From Ruegeria profundi (GTDB lineage: Bacteria; Pseudomonadota; Alphaproteobacteria; Rhodobacterales; Rhodobacteraceae), in contig NZ_LQBP01000001.1 in the NCBI RefSeq assembly GCF_001507545.1, positions 1 to 64,000 on the forward strand: a DNA stretch of 64,000 nt, written 5' to 3'. The notes beneath the pieces were generated by a model. The model saw only the letters and a list, made by a program, of their open reading frames with translations, did not search any database and had not been told where the DNA came from. Every line of letters begins with the position of its first letter. Within the stretch, counting starts at the first letter, position 1. The translations under genes were made by a program, and so were the position numbers. Of the stretch, positions 18,408 through 27,505 are shown piece after piece.

Positions 18408-19907
18408 TCAGTCCATCGCTTTGAAATTGAACTCGCCACCTTCTTTGATGCCCGAGGGCCACCGAGATGTGACCGTTTTCGTGCGCGTGTAGAACTTGAA
18501 ACTATCCGGTCCGTGCTGGTTCAGATCGCCAAACATGGATTTTTTCCAGCCGCCGAAAGTGTGATAGGCCAGCGGCACGGGGATCGGAACGTTAATACCG
18601 ACCATGCCAATGTTAACCCGGCTGGCGAAATCGCGCGCAGTGTCACCATCGCGCGTAAAGATGGCGGTACCGTTGCCGTATTCATGGTCCATGGCCAGTT
18701 TCAGCGCTTCTTCATACGATCCGGCGCGGACGGTGCTGAGGACGGGACCAAAGATCTCCTGTTTGTAGATGTCCATATCCGGTGTCACGTGGTCGAACAA
18801 ATGGGGGCCGACAAAGAAGCCGTCCTCATACCCTTGCAAGCTGAAATCGCGGTTATCGACAACCAGTTTCGCGCCTTGCTCGACGCCCGAGTTGATCAGC
18901 CCGAGAATACGCTCTTTCGCGGCCTTGGTCACAACGGGACCCATGTCAACGTCATCGCCGGCGGTATAGGGGGCAACCTTCAGCTTTTCGATCCGCGGCA
19001 CCAGCTTTTCTATCAGCGCATCGGCTGTTTCCTCACCCACGGGGACAGCAACGGACACGGCCATGCAGCGTTCGCCCGCAGCACCGAACCCAGCACCGAC
19101 CAAGGCGTCAGCGGCCTGATCCATGTCTGCATCCGGCATGACAATCATGTGGTTCTTGGCGCCACCGAAACACTGCGCGCGCTTACCGTTCGCCGTTGCG
19201 CGGGAATAGATATACTGCGCGATCGGCGTTGAACCGACAAAGGAAACGCCTTGAATGATCTCGCTGTCCAGCAGGGTATCCACGGCCTCTTTGTCGCCAT
19301 TTACGACTTGGAAGACACCTTTTGGTAGGCCAGCTTCGACGAACAATTCAGCCAACATCAGTGGCACCGAGGGATCACGTTCAGACGGTTTCAGAACAAC
19401 AGCGTTACCACAGGCCAGCGCCGGGCCCACGTGCCACAAAGGCATCATGGCGGGAAAGTTGAAGGGCATGATCGAAGCCACGACACCCAAAGGCTGACGC
19501 ATCGAATACATATCGATACCGGGGCCCGCGCTGTCAGTGAACTCTCCCTTCAGCATCTGAGGCGCACCGATGCAGTATTCGATCACTTCCAATCCACGCT
19601 GCAAATCGCCTTTTGCATCTGGTAGGGTTTTGCCATGCTCGCGGCTCAGCGCTTCGGCCAGTTTGTCCATGTCGCGGTTCATGAGGTTGACCATCGCCAT
19701 CATGACGCGCGCGCGTTTTTGCGGATTGGTCGCGCCCCATGCGGGCTGTGCGATCGCCGCCTGTTCTATGGCTGCTGTGGTTTCAGCCGCGCTTGCCATC
19801 GGACACTTATACTGTACTTCACCCGTGGCAGGGTTGAAGACGTCGTCGAACCGGCCCGACGTGCCAGCGACATATTCACCATTCAGGAAGTGTGTCAGGT
19901 CTTGCAT
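18408..19907 (-). CDS. mmsA: Methylmalonate-semialdehyde dehydrogenase (CoA-acylating)
   Basis: About 499 residues of the aldehyde dehydrogenase fold. MmsA features include the N-terminal HFLNGEYVAGTSGRF, the motif GAKNHMIVMPDAD, and the catalytic Cys in FGAAGERCMAVSV (about residue 285). It turns methylmalonate semialdehyde into propionyl-CoA with NAD and CoA, the last dedicated step of valine degradation. The ATG at 19907 follows a strong GGAGGAG site. It is divergent from a LysR gene that probably controls it, and complements the operon at 11.8-14.8 kb. Confidence 0.95.
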   Translation of the reverse strand: MQDLTHFLNGEYVAGTSGRFDDVFNPATGEVQYKCPMASAAETTAAIEQAAIAQPAWGATNPQKRARVMMAMVNLMNRDMDKLAEALSREHGKTLPDAKGDLQRGLEVIEYCIGAPQMLKGEFTDSAGPGIDMYSMRQPLGVVASIMPFNFPAMMPLWHVGPALACGNAVVLKPSERDPSVPLMLAELFVEAGLPKGVFQVVNGDKEAVDTLLDSEIIQGVSFVGSTPIAQYIYSRATANGKRAQCFGGAKNHMIVMPDADMDQAADALVGAGFGAAGERCMAVSVAVPVGEETADALIEKLVPRIEKLKVAPYTAGDDVDMGPVVTKAAKERILGLINSGVEQGAKLVVDNRDFSLQGYEDGFFVGPHLFDHVTPDMDIYKQEIFGPVLSTVRAGSYEEALKLAMDHEYGNGTAIFTRDGDTARDFASRVNIGMVGINVPIPVPLAYHTFGGWKKSMFGDLNQHGPDSFKFYTRTKTVTSRWPSGIKEGGEFNFKAMD

Positions 19908-19984
19908 CGAAAACTCCTCCGATAATTTGCGGCTAGAATAGGCTTGCATAAATCGCACGAACAGAGGCAATGTTTCAAAATTGC

Positions 19985-20000
19985 TTTGCAAAAATGCAAA
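19985..20000. promoter_or_regulatory. Inverted repeat in the mmsA/LysR divergent promoter
   Basis: TTTGCA-AAAA-TGCAAA is a perfect 6-base inverted repeat with a 4-base spacer, 78 bases upstream of mmsA and 10 bases before the LysR ATG. It fits a T-N(10-11)-A type LysR binding site and position suggests autoregulation. Confidence 0.5.
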
Positions 20001-20009
20001 AGGAACACC

Positions 20010-20912
20010 ATGACCCCGAACTGGGATGACATGCGGATTTTTCTGGCCGTCGCACGCGAGGAAAGCCTGTCTTCCGCAGGGCGTATCCTAAAGATAGATC
20101 CGGCCACGGTCGGGCGGCGGATTGCCCGGCTTGAGGCATCTTTGGACACAACTTTATTTACGAAGTCACAACAAGGATACGTGTTGACCGCCTCGGGTGA
20201 ACGTCTGCTGGATCACGGCTTGCATGCGGAAGAAGCGATGCGCGCGGCGGCGGGGGCCGTTGCAGGTTCTGCCAAATCACTCAGTGGTCAGATACGGATC
20301 GGCGCCCCGGACGGTAGCGCCAACTACTTGCTACCGCAGGTTTGTGCGAAAATCAGCGATGCCAACCCGGATTTGGATATCCAAATCCTCGCCCTGCCTC
20401 GAATCATAAACCTGTCCCGACGAGAGGCGGACATGGCCGTCACCGTCAGCGCGCCCACTGCTGGCAAGCTACTAATCAAGAAAATCAGCGACTACAGACT
20501 GCATTTGGTGGCGGCGCAAGACTACCTGGATCGTCACGTTCCAGTTCGGTCAGTCGAGGAACTCAAGGGGCATCGCCTGATCGGGTACATCCCGGATATG
20601 ATCTTTGACCGAGAGCTGGACTATCTCAGCGACATAGGCATTGACCGTGTCGTCCTTGCATCAAATTCGGTTTCGGTTCAGCTGCGACAAGTTTCGCTGG
20701 GTACCGGTGTCTGTGTAGCGCACGACTTTACCTTGCCGTTCCATCCAACACTGCGGAAAATCCTGACGGATCAAGTGAGTTTGACGCGAAGTTTCTACCT
20801 TGTCCGGCATCAGGGGGATCAGCGCAACGAAAGGTTGAACCGCTTTGCCGGAGCGTTGATGCAGGGCATCCGGGAAGAGATCGCGCGACTTGAGGCCGAA
20901 GCCGACGCTTGA
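20010..20912 (+). CDS. LysR-family transcriptional regulator, probable mmsA regulator
   Basis: About 300 residues with an N-terminal winged helix-turn-helix (WDDMRIFLAVAREESLSSAGRILKIDPATVGRRIARLE) and a periplasmic-binding-like effector domain. ATG at 20010 is chosen from the AGGA site and the conserved start MTPNWDDMRIFL. It is divergent from mmsA, and LysR proteins usually control the divergent neighbour, so a valine-pathway intermediate is a reasonable effector guess. Confidence 0.88.
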   Translation: MTPNWDDMRIFLAVAREESLSSAGRILKIDPATVGRRIARLEASLDTTLFTKSQQGYVLTASGERLLDHGLHAEEAMRAAAGAVAGSAKSLSGQIRIGAPDGSANYLLPQVCAKISDANPDLDIQILALPRIINLSRREADMAVTVSAPTAGKLLIKKISDYRLHLVAAQDYLDRHVPVRSVEELKGHRLIGYIPDMIFDRELDYLSDIGIDRVVLASNSVSVQLRQVSLGTGVCVAHDFTLPFHPTLRKILTDQVSLTRSFYLVRHQGDQRNERLNRFAGALMQGIREEIARLEAEADA

Positions 20913-20973
20913 CAGGGTTGGCCATTCCGGCAACGCTTTGGAAAACAGTACGTTATTTTCCGGAGGTTTTTAT

Positions 20974-21411
20974 ATGCTTGTTCAGGCTATTCTTACATCC
21001 AAGGCGACGGACGGGGTGGTTACGGTTGCCCCGACAGCGACGGTTTCTGAGGCCGCTAAGATTCTGGCCCAAAAACGGATCGGTACAGTTGTCGTGTCAG
21101 AGGATGAAGGCAAAACGGCCATCGGCATCCTGTCCGAAAGAGATATCGTGCGAGAATTGGCCGCCAGCGGCAGCGGGTGTCTGAACCAACCGGTCGAATC
21201 TTACATGACGCGCGAGTTGATGACTGCGACGCAACAAGAAAGCGTGCAGGATATAATGACCCGCATGACCGAAGGTCGCTTTCGCCATATGCCAATTGTC
21301 GAAGACGGAAAGCTGATTGGCATCGTAACCATTGGTGACGTGGTCAAAGCGCAACTGACCGAACTGGCTATGGAAAAAGACGCCCTTCAGGGCATGATTA
21401 TGGGGCACTAA
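20974..21411 (+). CDS. CBS-domain pair protein
   Basis: 145 residues made of two CBS motifs (around VTVAPTATVSEAAKILAQKRIGTVVVS and FRHMPIVEDGKLIGIVTIGDVVKAQL) and little else. Such stand-alone Bateman modules bind adenine nucleotides or act as small regulatory proteins. GGAGG precedes the ATG. The specific role is unknown; coaD follows 84 bases later and may be co-transcribed. Confidence 0.9.
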   Translation: MLVQAILTSKATDGVVTVAPTATVSEAAKILAQKRIGTVVVSEDEGKTAIGILSERDIVRELAASGSGCLNQPVESYMTRELMTATQQESVQDIMTRMTEGRFRHMPIVEDGKLIGIVTIGDVVKAQLTELAMEKDALQGMIMGH

Positions 21412-21495
21412 CAGGCCCGGTTTCTTTGCGACCTCTTGCGCTGTCAGCAAAGTTGTGTTTGCTGACGCGTAATTTCCAGGACGCAGGAGAGTGCG

Positions 21496-21987
21496 ATGCG
21501 GGTTGCTCTGTACCCAGGAACATTTGACCCGATTACTCTGGGCCATATAGATATCATTCGCCGCGCCTCGGCCTTGGTGGACAAACTGGTTATCGGTGTC
21601 GCCATAAACCGCGACAAAGGGCCGTTGTTCTCATTGGAGGAACGCGTGGCCATGATCGAGGCAGAGTGCGCGTATCTTTCGCAGCAGACCGGAACCGAGA
21701 TTGTAGCCCACCCGTTTGAAAACCTGCTGATCGATTGCGCCCGTGATGTGGGTGCTCAAATCATCGTACGTGGGCTGCGGGCCGTGGCGGATTTCGAGTA
21801 TGAATTCCAGATGGTTGGCATGAACCGCGCACTGGATGACTCGATCGAGACTGTCTTTTTGATGGCTGAGGCGCGGCACCAGGCCATCGCATCAAAACTT
21901 GTGAAAGAGATCGCTCGTCTTGGCGGGGACGTGTCGAAATTCGTCACGCCCCAGGTTAATGAAGCCTTGCGAGAGAGATTAGGCTAG
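21496..21987 (+). CDS. coaD: Phosphopantetheine adenylyltransferase
   Basis: 163 residues, full length for CoaD. The nucleotidyltransferase motif is FDPITLGHIDII near the N-terminus, with ALYPGTFDP before it and IVRGLRAVADFEYEFQM in the substrate region. It makes dephospho-CoA from 4'-phosphopantetheine and ATP. A GGAGAG site precedes the ATG. Its 3' end overlaps the convergent gap gene by 9 bases. Confidence 0.96.
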   Translation: MRVALYPGTFDPITLGHIDIIRRASALVDKLVIGVAINRDKGPLFSLEERVAMIEAECAYLSQQTGTEIVAHPFENLLIDCARDVGAQIIVRGLRAVADFEYEFQMVGMNRALDDSIETVFLMAEARHQAIASKLVKEIARLGGDVSKFVTPQVNEALRERLG

Positions 21988-22983
21988 GGCACCCATTGCG
22001 GCCGCTGTGTCCAGCATGCGGTTCGCAAATCCCCACTCATTGTCGTACCAGGCCAACACACGCACCAGCGTGCCATCGGTGACTTTGGTTTCAGCCAGCG
22101 ACACGGTCGAGCTGTGTGAATCGTGATTGAAATCAATCGACACCAGCGGGCGATTTTCGGCGGCCAGAACACCGGGGATTTTTGCAGCCGCTTCAACAAA
22201 CAGCGCATTCACCTCTTCATCCGTGGTCGGGCGCGAAACCTCTGCCACCAGATCAACAACCGACACGTTCGGTGTGGGTACGCGAATGGCCTGACCCGTC
22301 AGTTTACCGACCAGTTGCGGCAGAACCAGACCAACTGCAGCAGCAGCGCCGGTGGTGGTTGGGATCATCGATAGGGCTGCAGCGCGGGAAAGATAAGGGT
22401 CTTTGCCTACTGTGTCATGAACTGGCTGGCTGGCGGTGTAGGCGTGTACGGTTGTCATGTTACCGTGTACAATGCCAAGGCCCGCGTCAAGAACGGCTGC
22501 GACAGGTGAAAGACAGTTAGTGGTGCAGGACGCATTTGAAACGACTGTGTCTTCGGCTGTCAGCTCGTGATCGTTCACACCAAAAACAATCGTTTTAACC
22601 GCCGCATCTCCGCGTGCAGGTGCCGAGATCAAAACCTTCTTCGCGCCGTTTTTCAGGTGGCGTTCCGCCGCTTCGCGCGTGCGAAACACGCCGGTGCATT
22701 CCAGAACGACATCTACATCCGACCAATCAAGCGCTTCGGGGTCGCGTTCGCTAGTCAGACGGATCGGGCCAGCACCAACATCCAATCCTTCGTCGGTCAG
22801 CGTAACCTTATGAGGGTAACGGCCATGAACGCTGTCAAACTCAAACAGGTGTGCGTTCATTTCGGGTTTGCCAAGGTCGTTGATTGCGACGACTTCCAGA
22901 TCAGTACGGTTGTTCTCCATCACTGCGCGAAGAACTCCGCGTCCGATCCGTCCAAATCCGTTGATTGCCAGCTTTAATGTCAT
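21979..22983 (-). CDS. gap: Glyceraldehyde-3-phosphate dehydrogenase, NAD-type (copy 1)
   Basis: 334 residues with the NAD motif INGFGRIGRGVLRA, the catalytic Cys in SNASCTTNCLSPV (near residue 150), and the C-terminal WYDNEWGFANRMLDT. The coenzyme loop reads AINDLGK with Asp36, the residue that selects NAD over NADP in this family, suggesting a glycolytic-type enzyme. The gene is downstream of a small membrane protein gene and a second gap gene on the same strand. A perfect palindrome sits 34 bases upstream of its ATG. Confidence 0.94.
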   Translation of the reverse strand: MTLKLAINGFGRIGRGVLRAVMENNRTDLEVVAINDLGKPEMNAHLFEFDSVHGRYPHKVTLTDEGLDVGAGPIRLTSERDPEALDWSDVDVVLECTGVFRTREAAERHLKNGAKKVLISAPARGDAAVKTIVFGVNDHELTAEDTVVSNASCTTNCLSPVAAVLDAGLGIVHGNMTTVHAYTASQPVHDTVGKDPYLSRAAALSMIPTTTGAAAAVGLVLPQLVGKLTGQAIRVPTPNVSVVDLVAEVSRPTTDEEVNALFVEAAAKIPGVLAAENRPLVSIDFNHDSHSSTVSLAETKVTDGTLVRVLAWYDNEWGFANRMLDTAAAMGALA

Positions 22984-23016
22984 GTTCTGCTCCGTCCGAA
23001 TTTCGGCTGTTGACGA

Positions 23017-23028
23017 GTTAGCGCTAAC
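23017..23028. promoter_or_regulatory. LacI-type operator palindrome upstream of gap copy 1
   Basis: GTTAGCGCTAAC is a perfect 12-base palindrome with the central CG step typical of LacI-family operators. It lies just before the gap ribosome binding site, where a bound protein would block transcription. Near copies occur upstream of the second gap gene. CceR, a LacI-type regulator of central carbon metabolism in Alphaproteobacteria, is a candidate binder, by inference only. Confidence 0.6.
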
Positions 23029-23065
23029 AAATCCAGTTGGGCAGAAATGTCAAGTAAAACATCTA

Positions 23066-23209
23066 TCAGCGCCAGAATGCGAGCCAGTCCAAAAAGGCAA
23101 ACAGCTTCTTGCCAAGGAAGACCAAATGCTCGGACCCAAACATGGTTAAGTCTAAAATAATTCCACCAAGAATCAAAAGGCCAAGCCAGATAGCGATTTG
23201 GTTGGTCAT
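23066..23209 (-). CDS. Small single-span membrane protein between two gap genes
   Basis: A 47-codon frame (MTNQIAIWLGLLILGGIILD at the start, ending DWLAFWR) with ATG at 23209 and TGA at 23066. Residues 5-20 form one strong hydrophobic helix with a glycine zipper-like LGLLILGG, followed by an amphipathic FLGKKLFAFLDWLAFW tail. The frame lies on the same strand and between the two gap genes, 71 bases after copy 2. The protein-like composition and fit into the gap-free space argue it is real; function is unknown. Its expression could depend on readthrough from the upstream gap gene. Confidence 0.75.
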   Translation of the reverse strand: MTNQIAIWLGLLILGGIILDLTMFGSEHLVFLGKKLFAFLDWLAFWR

Positions 23210-23280
23210 TGCGGCCCCAAACGAAAATGCCCGCCCAGATAACCTGAGCGGGCAAAAAGGTTCAAGAAATCAAATCGCTG

Positions 23281-24282
23281 TTAGTTAAGCCGACCCATCG
23301 CGACGGCGACATCGGCCATACGAACCGAAAAACCCCATTCGTTGTCGTACCACGCCAGAACGCGTACCATGCGGTTGTCGACAACACGCGTTTGATCCGG
23401 CGCAAAGATCGAGCTTTCCTCGGTATGGTTAAAGTCGGTCGAAACCAGCGGGGCAGGTTCATAACCCAATACACGCTGCATCGGGCCTTGTGCGGCGTGG
23501 CGCACGATGTCGTTGACTTCGTCAACCGTTACATCACGCGCAGCGCGGAAGGTCAGGTCCACCGCCGACACATTCGGGGTTGGCACACGGATGGCTGAGC
23601 CGTCCAATCGACCTTTCAGATTGGGCAGAACCTCGCCCAAAGCCTTCGCAGCGCCTGTCGAGGTCGGGATCATCGACATAGCGGCCGCACGGGCGCGGTA
23701 CAGATCGCTGTGGCGACGGTCCAGCGTCGGCTGGTCGCCCGTATAGGCGTGGATTGTCGTCATTATACCGTTCTCGATGCCGATACCTTCATCCAGAACC
23801 TTGGCAAGCGGAGCAAGGCAGTTCGTGGTGCAGGAGCCGTTCGAAACCATATTATCGTTTGCAGTCAGTGTGTTGTGGTTCACGCCAAACACGATGGTTT
23901 TATCGACATTCTTTCCGGGCGCCGACAGCAGAACCTTGGCTGCACCACGCTCGAGATGGGTTTTCGCCTTGTTGCCATCATTGAATTTGCCAGTGCATTC
24001 CAGAACGACGTCGCAGCCTTCCCAGTCCAACTCAGCCATATCGTAGGTCGAAAACATCTCCATTGGGCCGCGCCCCAGATCCATCGTATTGCCGTTGACG
24101 GCGATATCGCGCGGAAAGCGACCGTGGATGCTGTCATATTTCAAAAGATGCGCCGAGGTTTCCAGCGGGCCGGTTGCGTTGACCTTGATCACTTCGATGT
24201 CGTTACGTCCTGACGCGGCGATGTGCGACAGGGTGCAGCGGCCGATGCGGCCAAATCCGTTGATCCCGACCTTGATGGTCAT
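23281..24282 (-). CDS. Glyceraldehyde-3-phosphate dehydrogenase, GapB-like (copy 2)
   Basis: 333 residues with INGFGRIGRCTLSH, the catalytic Cys in SNGSCTTNCLAPL, and WYDNEWGFSVRM at the C-terminus. At the position that holds Asp36 in copy 1 this protein has Ala (KVNATGP), as in the NADP-preferring GapB enzymes that work in gluconeogenesis. It shares clearly less than full identity with copy 1, so it is not a recent duplicate. Three imperfect copies of the operator GTTAGCGCTAAC lie upstream. NADP preference is inferred from one residue. Confidence 0.92.
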   Translation of the reverse strand: MTIKVGINGFGRIGRCTLSHIAASGRNDIEVIKVNATGPLETSAHLLKYDSIHGRFPRDIAVNGNTMDLGRGPMEMFSTYDMAELDWEGCDVVLECTGKFNDGNKAKTHLERGAAKVLLSAPGKNVDKTIVFGVNHNTLTANDNMVSNGSCTTNCLAPLAKVLDEGIGIENGIMTTIHAYTGDQPTLDRRHSDLYRARAAAMSMIPTSTGAAKALGEVLPNLKGRLDGSAIRVPTPNVSAVDLTFRAARDVTVDEVNDIVRHAAQGPMQRVLGYEPAPLVSTDFNHTEESSIFAPDQTRVVDNRMVRVLAWYDNEWGFSVRMADVAVAMGRLN

Positions 24283-24369
24283 GTGACGTCTCCAAATGCG
24301 CTTGCGTTGCAGGCCGTATAGCGGTGATTTCTGAATCCCAAAAGACTAAAAACGGCATATTTTTAAGGT

Positions 24370-24412
24370 GTTAGCGCAAACCTCACGCGATTGCGCTAAC
24401 GCTTGCGCTAGC
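24370..24412. promoter_or_regulatory. Operator cluster upstream of gap copy 2
   Basis: Three degenerate copies of GTTAGCGCTAAC occur: GTTAGCGCAAAC at 24370-24381 (11 of 12), GATTGCGCTAAC at 24389-24400 (10 of 12) and GCTTGCGCTAGC at 24401-24412 (9 of 12). TTAGCGCAA and TTGCGCTAA also make a 9-base perfect inverted repeat. They lie between the divergent gap and DUF808 genes, about 90 bases from gap and 50 from DUF808. Confidence 0.55.
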
Positions 24413-24463
24413 TGTGAGATCGGGTAGGGTCCGAGTGCGGCAGGTGACACGAAAGGATGCGCG

Positions 24464-25426
24464 ATGAGCGGTCTACTGGCCCTATTGGATGACGTGGCGG
24501 GCATTGCCAAAGTGGCGGCAGCTTCGGTGGACGACGTGGTTGCAGCGGCCGGTAAGGCAGGCACAAAAACGGCTGGGGTCATCATCGACGATGCGGCGGT
24601 CACGCCGAAATACGTGCAAGGTTTTGCGCCAGCGCGCGAGTTACCAATTATCTGGCGCATCGCCCGCGGGTCGGTGTTCAACAAAATCGTGCTTCTGCTT
24701 CCAGTAGCACTATTGCTGGCAAATTTCGCGCCTTGGCTGATTACACCACTATTGATGATTGGTGGCTCGTATTTGTGTTTCGAGGGGGCAGAAAAGATAT
24801 TCCATGTCCTTTTCCCGCACGGCAGTCAGGCAATCGAAGAAGACATGAGCGTGAAAGATCCGGGCCATCTTGAGGAACAAAAGGTCAAAGGTGCAATCAA
24901 GACCGATTTCATTCTGTCCGCGGAAATCATGACCATCGCTCTTGCCGCTATTGAGGCACCGAACCTTTGGATGCAAGCGGCTACCTTGGCAGTAGTGGGT
25001 CTTGGCGTAACGATTGCCGTTTATGGATCGGTAGCGATGATCGTTAAGATGGATGATGTTGGGCTATACTTGGCCCAGAATGCCTTGACCCCGATCGGGA
25101 GGGGGTTCGGGCGCGGTTTAGTCAGGGCGATGCCGAGCGTAATGAAGACCCTTTCGATTGTCGGCACGGCGGCAATGCTGTGGGTCGGTGGGTCGATCAT
25201 CATCCACGGGATGGAGGTTTTAGGCTTTGCCTGGCTTGGGCACCACATTCATGACTGGGCCTATGCCATTGGACATTCGGTCTCGGAACAATGGGTCGGG
25301 GCAGTTGAGTGGATATCCAAGGCCATGATGGATGGCGTTTTTGGTTTGGCGTGGGGATTTGTCTTGATCCCGGTAGCAACCAAGGTGATCGGACCGATGC
25401 TGTCCAAGACACCCAAAGCGCACTAG
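24464..25426 (+). CDS. DUF808 (YedI-type) membrane protein
   Basis: 320 residues with the DUF808 start SGLLALLDDVAGIAKVAAASVDDVVAAAGKAGTKTAGVIIDD split here only for description, several hydrophobic segments (LLLPVALLLANFAPW; TIALAAIEAPNLWMQ; VGLGVTIAVYGSVAM), and GGSYLCFEGAEKI. The family is an inner-membrane protein of unknown function. AAGGA lies before the ATG. It is divergent from gap copy 2 and shares its operator region. Confidence 0.9.
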   Translation: MSGLLALLDDVAGIAKVAAASVDDVVAAAGKAGTKTAGVIIDDAAVTPKYVQGFAPARELPIIWRIARGSVFNKIVLLLPVALLLANFAPWLITPLLMIGGSYLCFEGAEKIFHVLFPHGSQAIEEDMSVKDPGHLEEQKVKGAIKTDFILSAEIMTIALAAIEAPNLWMQAATLAVVGLGVTIAVYGSVAMIVKMDDVGLYLAQNALTPIGRGFGRGLVRAMPSVMKTLSIVGTAAMLWVGGSIIIHGMEVLGFAWLGHHIHDWAYAIGHSVSEQWVGAVEWISKAMMDGVFGLAWGFVLIPVATKVIGPMLSKTPKAH

Positions 25427-25438
25427 GTTCCAACTCAA

Positions 25439-25461
25439 AAGGGCGACCAATGCCGCCCTTT
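25439..25461. terminator. Probable terminator between DUF808 and tkt
   Basis: AAGGGCG and CGCCCTT form an inverted repeat with an 8-base loop, between two convergent genes. T runs are short, so strength is uncertain. Confidence 0.6.
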
Positions 25462-25480
25462 GCTTGTTTTCTGAACGGGC

Positions 25481-27505
25481 TTAAAGCCCAAGCAAGCCCT
25501 TGACCTTGGCCACTGTTGCCTCAGCTGTTATGCCGAAATGCTTGTACAGTTCACCTGCGGGGGCTGATGCACCAAAGCTCGACATGCCGATAAACCCGGC
25601 TTTTGCTTCACGGCCACGCTCACCCAGCAGCCAACGGTCCCAGCCACCAGCGCGAACAGCGGCCTCGATGCCAACACGCACAGGACCTGCTGGCAGTACG
25701 CGTTTGCGGTAGGCTTCGTCTTGCTGCGCGAAAAGTTCCATGCAGGGCATTGAGACGACGCGGGTGCCGATGCCTTCGGCTTCAAGCATCGCTTTGGCTT
25801 CCATCGCCAGCGAAACCTCAGAGCCCGTGGCGATCAGGATGGCCTGACGCTTGGCTTCGGCCTCTGCCAGCACGTACGCACCTTGCGCAACCATGTTCTT
25901 GGTCTTGTGCTGGGTGCGCACGGTCGGCACACCCTGACGCGTCAGTGACAGGACCGAGGGACTGTCCTTGAAGGTCAGCGCCAGCTCCCAGGCCTCGGCG
26001 GTTTCAATGGTGTCAGCGGGGCGGAAAACATAAGTGTTCGGCGTTGCGCGCGAGATCGCCAGATGTTCAACCGGCTGATGGGTTGGGCCGTCTTCACCGA
26101 GACCGATCGAGTCATGTGTCATCACGAAAACCGACGGGATCTTCATCAGCGCCGACAAGCGCATCGCCGGGCGTGCATAGTCGGTGAACGCCATGAACGT
26201 TCCACCATAGGGACGGATACCGCCGTGCAAGGCCATGCCGTTCATTGCAGCGGCCATGCCGTGTTCGCGGATACCGTAGTGGATATAGCGACCCTTTCGG
26301 TTTTCCGGCAGGAACACGCCCATATCTGCGGATTTGGTGTTGTTCGAACCGGTCAGGTCGGCCGAACCGCCCACGGTCTCGGTCATGATCGGGTTCACAA
26401 CATTCAAAACCTTCTCGGACGAGGCGCGCGTGGCCAGTTTCGGCTGCTCTTCCGACATCTGTTTTTTGAATGCGCGGATCGCACCAGCGAGCTTTTTGGG
26501 CGCTTCGAGTGCGTAAGCGCGGTTGAACTCAGCCTGCTTACGCTCGGACAACTCGGCGAACCGCTCTTCCCAAGCTGTCCGCTCGGTTGCTCCGCGGGCA
26601 CCGATGGCTTCCCATGCGGACTTGACCGAGGCAGGAATTTCGAACGGACCATGCGGCCAGCCATAGCCATCTTTAGCCGCTTTCAACTGGTCCTTGTCGG
26701 TCAGGGCGCCATGGCCTTTCGACGTGTCCTGTGCTGCGTGACCCAGAGCTATGTGGCTTTCACACGCGATCATTGTTGGTTTGTTCGATTTTTTGGCCTG
26801 CACGATGGCCGCATCGATCGCCTGAGGGTCATGACCGTCGATCTCAATCACATGCCAGCCCGAGGCCGTGAAGCGGCGCACCTGATCGGTGCGATCAGCG
26901 ATATCTACTGTGCCGTCGATAGTGATGTTGTTGTTGTCCCAAAAGACGATCAGCTTACTCAGCTCGTGTCGACCGGCCAGGGTGACGGCCTCTTGGCTGA
27001 CGCCTTCCATAAGGCAGCCGTCGCCAGCGATCACGTAGGTGTAGTGATCGACGACCTTTTTGCCGTAATGCGCGCGCTGGATTTCCTCAGCCATTGCAAA
27101 ACCGACAGCATTCGCAATGCCCTGGCCCAGCGGTCCGGTTGTGGTTTCAATGCCGTTGATCAGGAAGTTTTCAGGATGGCCCGCAGTCTTTGCACCCAAC
27201 TGCCTGAAATTCTTGATCTCTTCCAGTGTCACATCCGCATGACCTGTCAGATATAGCAGCGAATAAACCAGCATCGAGCCGTGGCCCGCCGACAGAATAA
27301 ACCGGTCGCGGTCGGGCCAGTTCGGGGCAGAGGCGTCGAACTTCAGGTGCTTTTCGAACAGTACGGTCGCTACGTCGGCCATGCCCATCGGCATGCCGGA
27401 ATGGCCGGAATTGGCAGCAGCGACGGCGTCAAGGGTCAGGGTGCGGATGGCCGCAGCTTTGTCCCAGTGTTCAGGGTTTGCATTGCGCAGCGCAGTCAGG
27501 TCCAC
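25481..27505 (-). CDS. tkt: Transketolase
   Basis: 674 residues, full length. The N-terminal domain carries the thiamine diphosphate motif [13 protein letters not shown]...NNN, the C-terminal domain [18 protein letters not shown] and [20 protein letters not shown] segments. It moves two-carbon ketol units in the pentose phosphate pathway. The start is a GTG (27505) with AAGGA about 9 bases upstream. It lies near two gap genes, a common grouping of central carbon genes. Confidence 0.96.
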   Translation of the reverse strand: MDLTALRNANPEHWDKAAAIRTLTLDAVAAANSGHSGMPMGMADVATVLFEKHLKFDASAPNWPDRDRFILSAGHGSMLVYSLLYLTGHADVTLEEIKNFRQLGAKTAGHPENFLINGIETTTGPLGQGIANAVGFAMAEEIQRAHYGKKVVDHYTYVIAGDGCLMEGVSQEAVTLAGRHELSKLIVFWDNNNITIDGTVDIADRTDQVRRFTASGWHVIEIDGHDPQAIDAAIVQAKKSNKPTMIACESHIALGHAAQDTSKGHGALTDKDQLKAAKDGYGWPHGPFEIPASVKSAWEAIGARGATERTAWEERFAELSERKQAEFNRAYALEAPKKLAGAIRAFKKQMSEEQPKLATRASSEKVLNVVNPIMTETVGGSADLTGSNNTKSADMGVFLPENRKGRYIHYGIREHGMAAAMNGMALHGGIRPYGGTFMAFTDYARPAMRLSALMKIPSVFVMTHDSIGLGEDGPTHQPVEHLAISRATPNTYVFRPADTIETAEAWELALTFKDSPSVLSLTRQGVPTVRTQHKTKNMVAQGAYVLAEAEAKRQAILIATGSEVSLAMEAKAMLEAEGIGTRVVSMPCMELFAQQDEAYRKRVLPAGPVRVGIEAAVRAGGWDRWLLGERGREAKAGFIGMSSFGASAPAGELYKHFGITAEATVAKVKGLLGL

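Noticed and set aside
22980..23255. 91-residue minus-strand frame overlapping the small gene between the gap genes
   Set aside because: Out of frame with the 47-residue gene, rich in Trp/Arg without a pattern, and runs through the gap operator.
26063..27256. 397-residue open frame antisense to tkt
   Set aside because: Shadow of the transketolase gene; no recognisable family.
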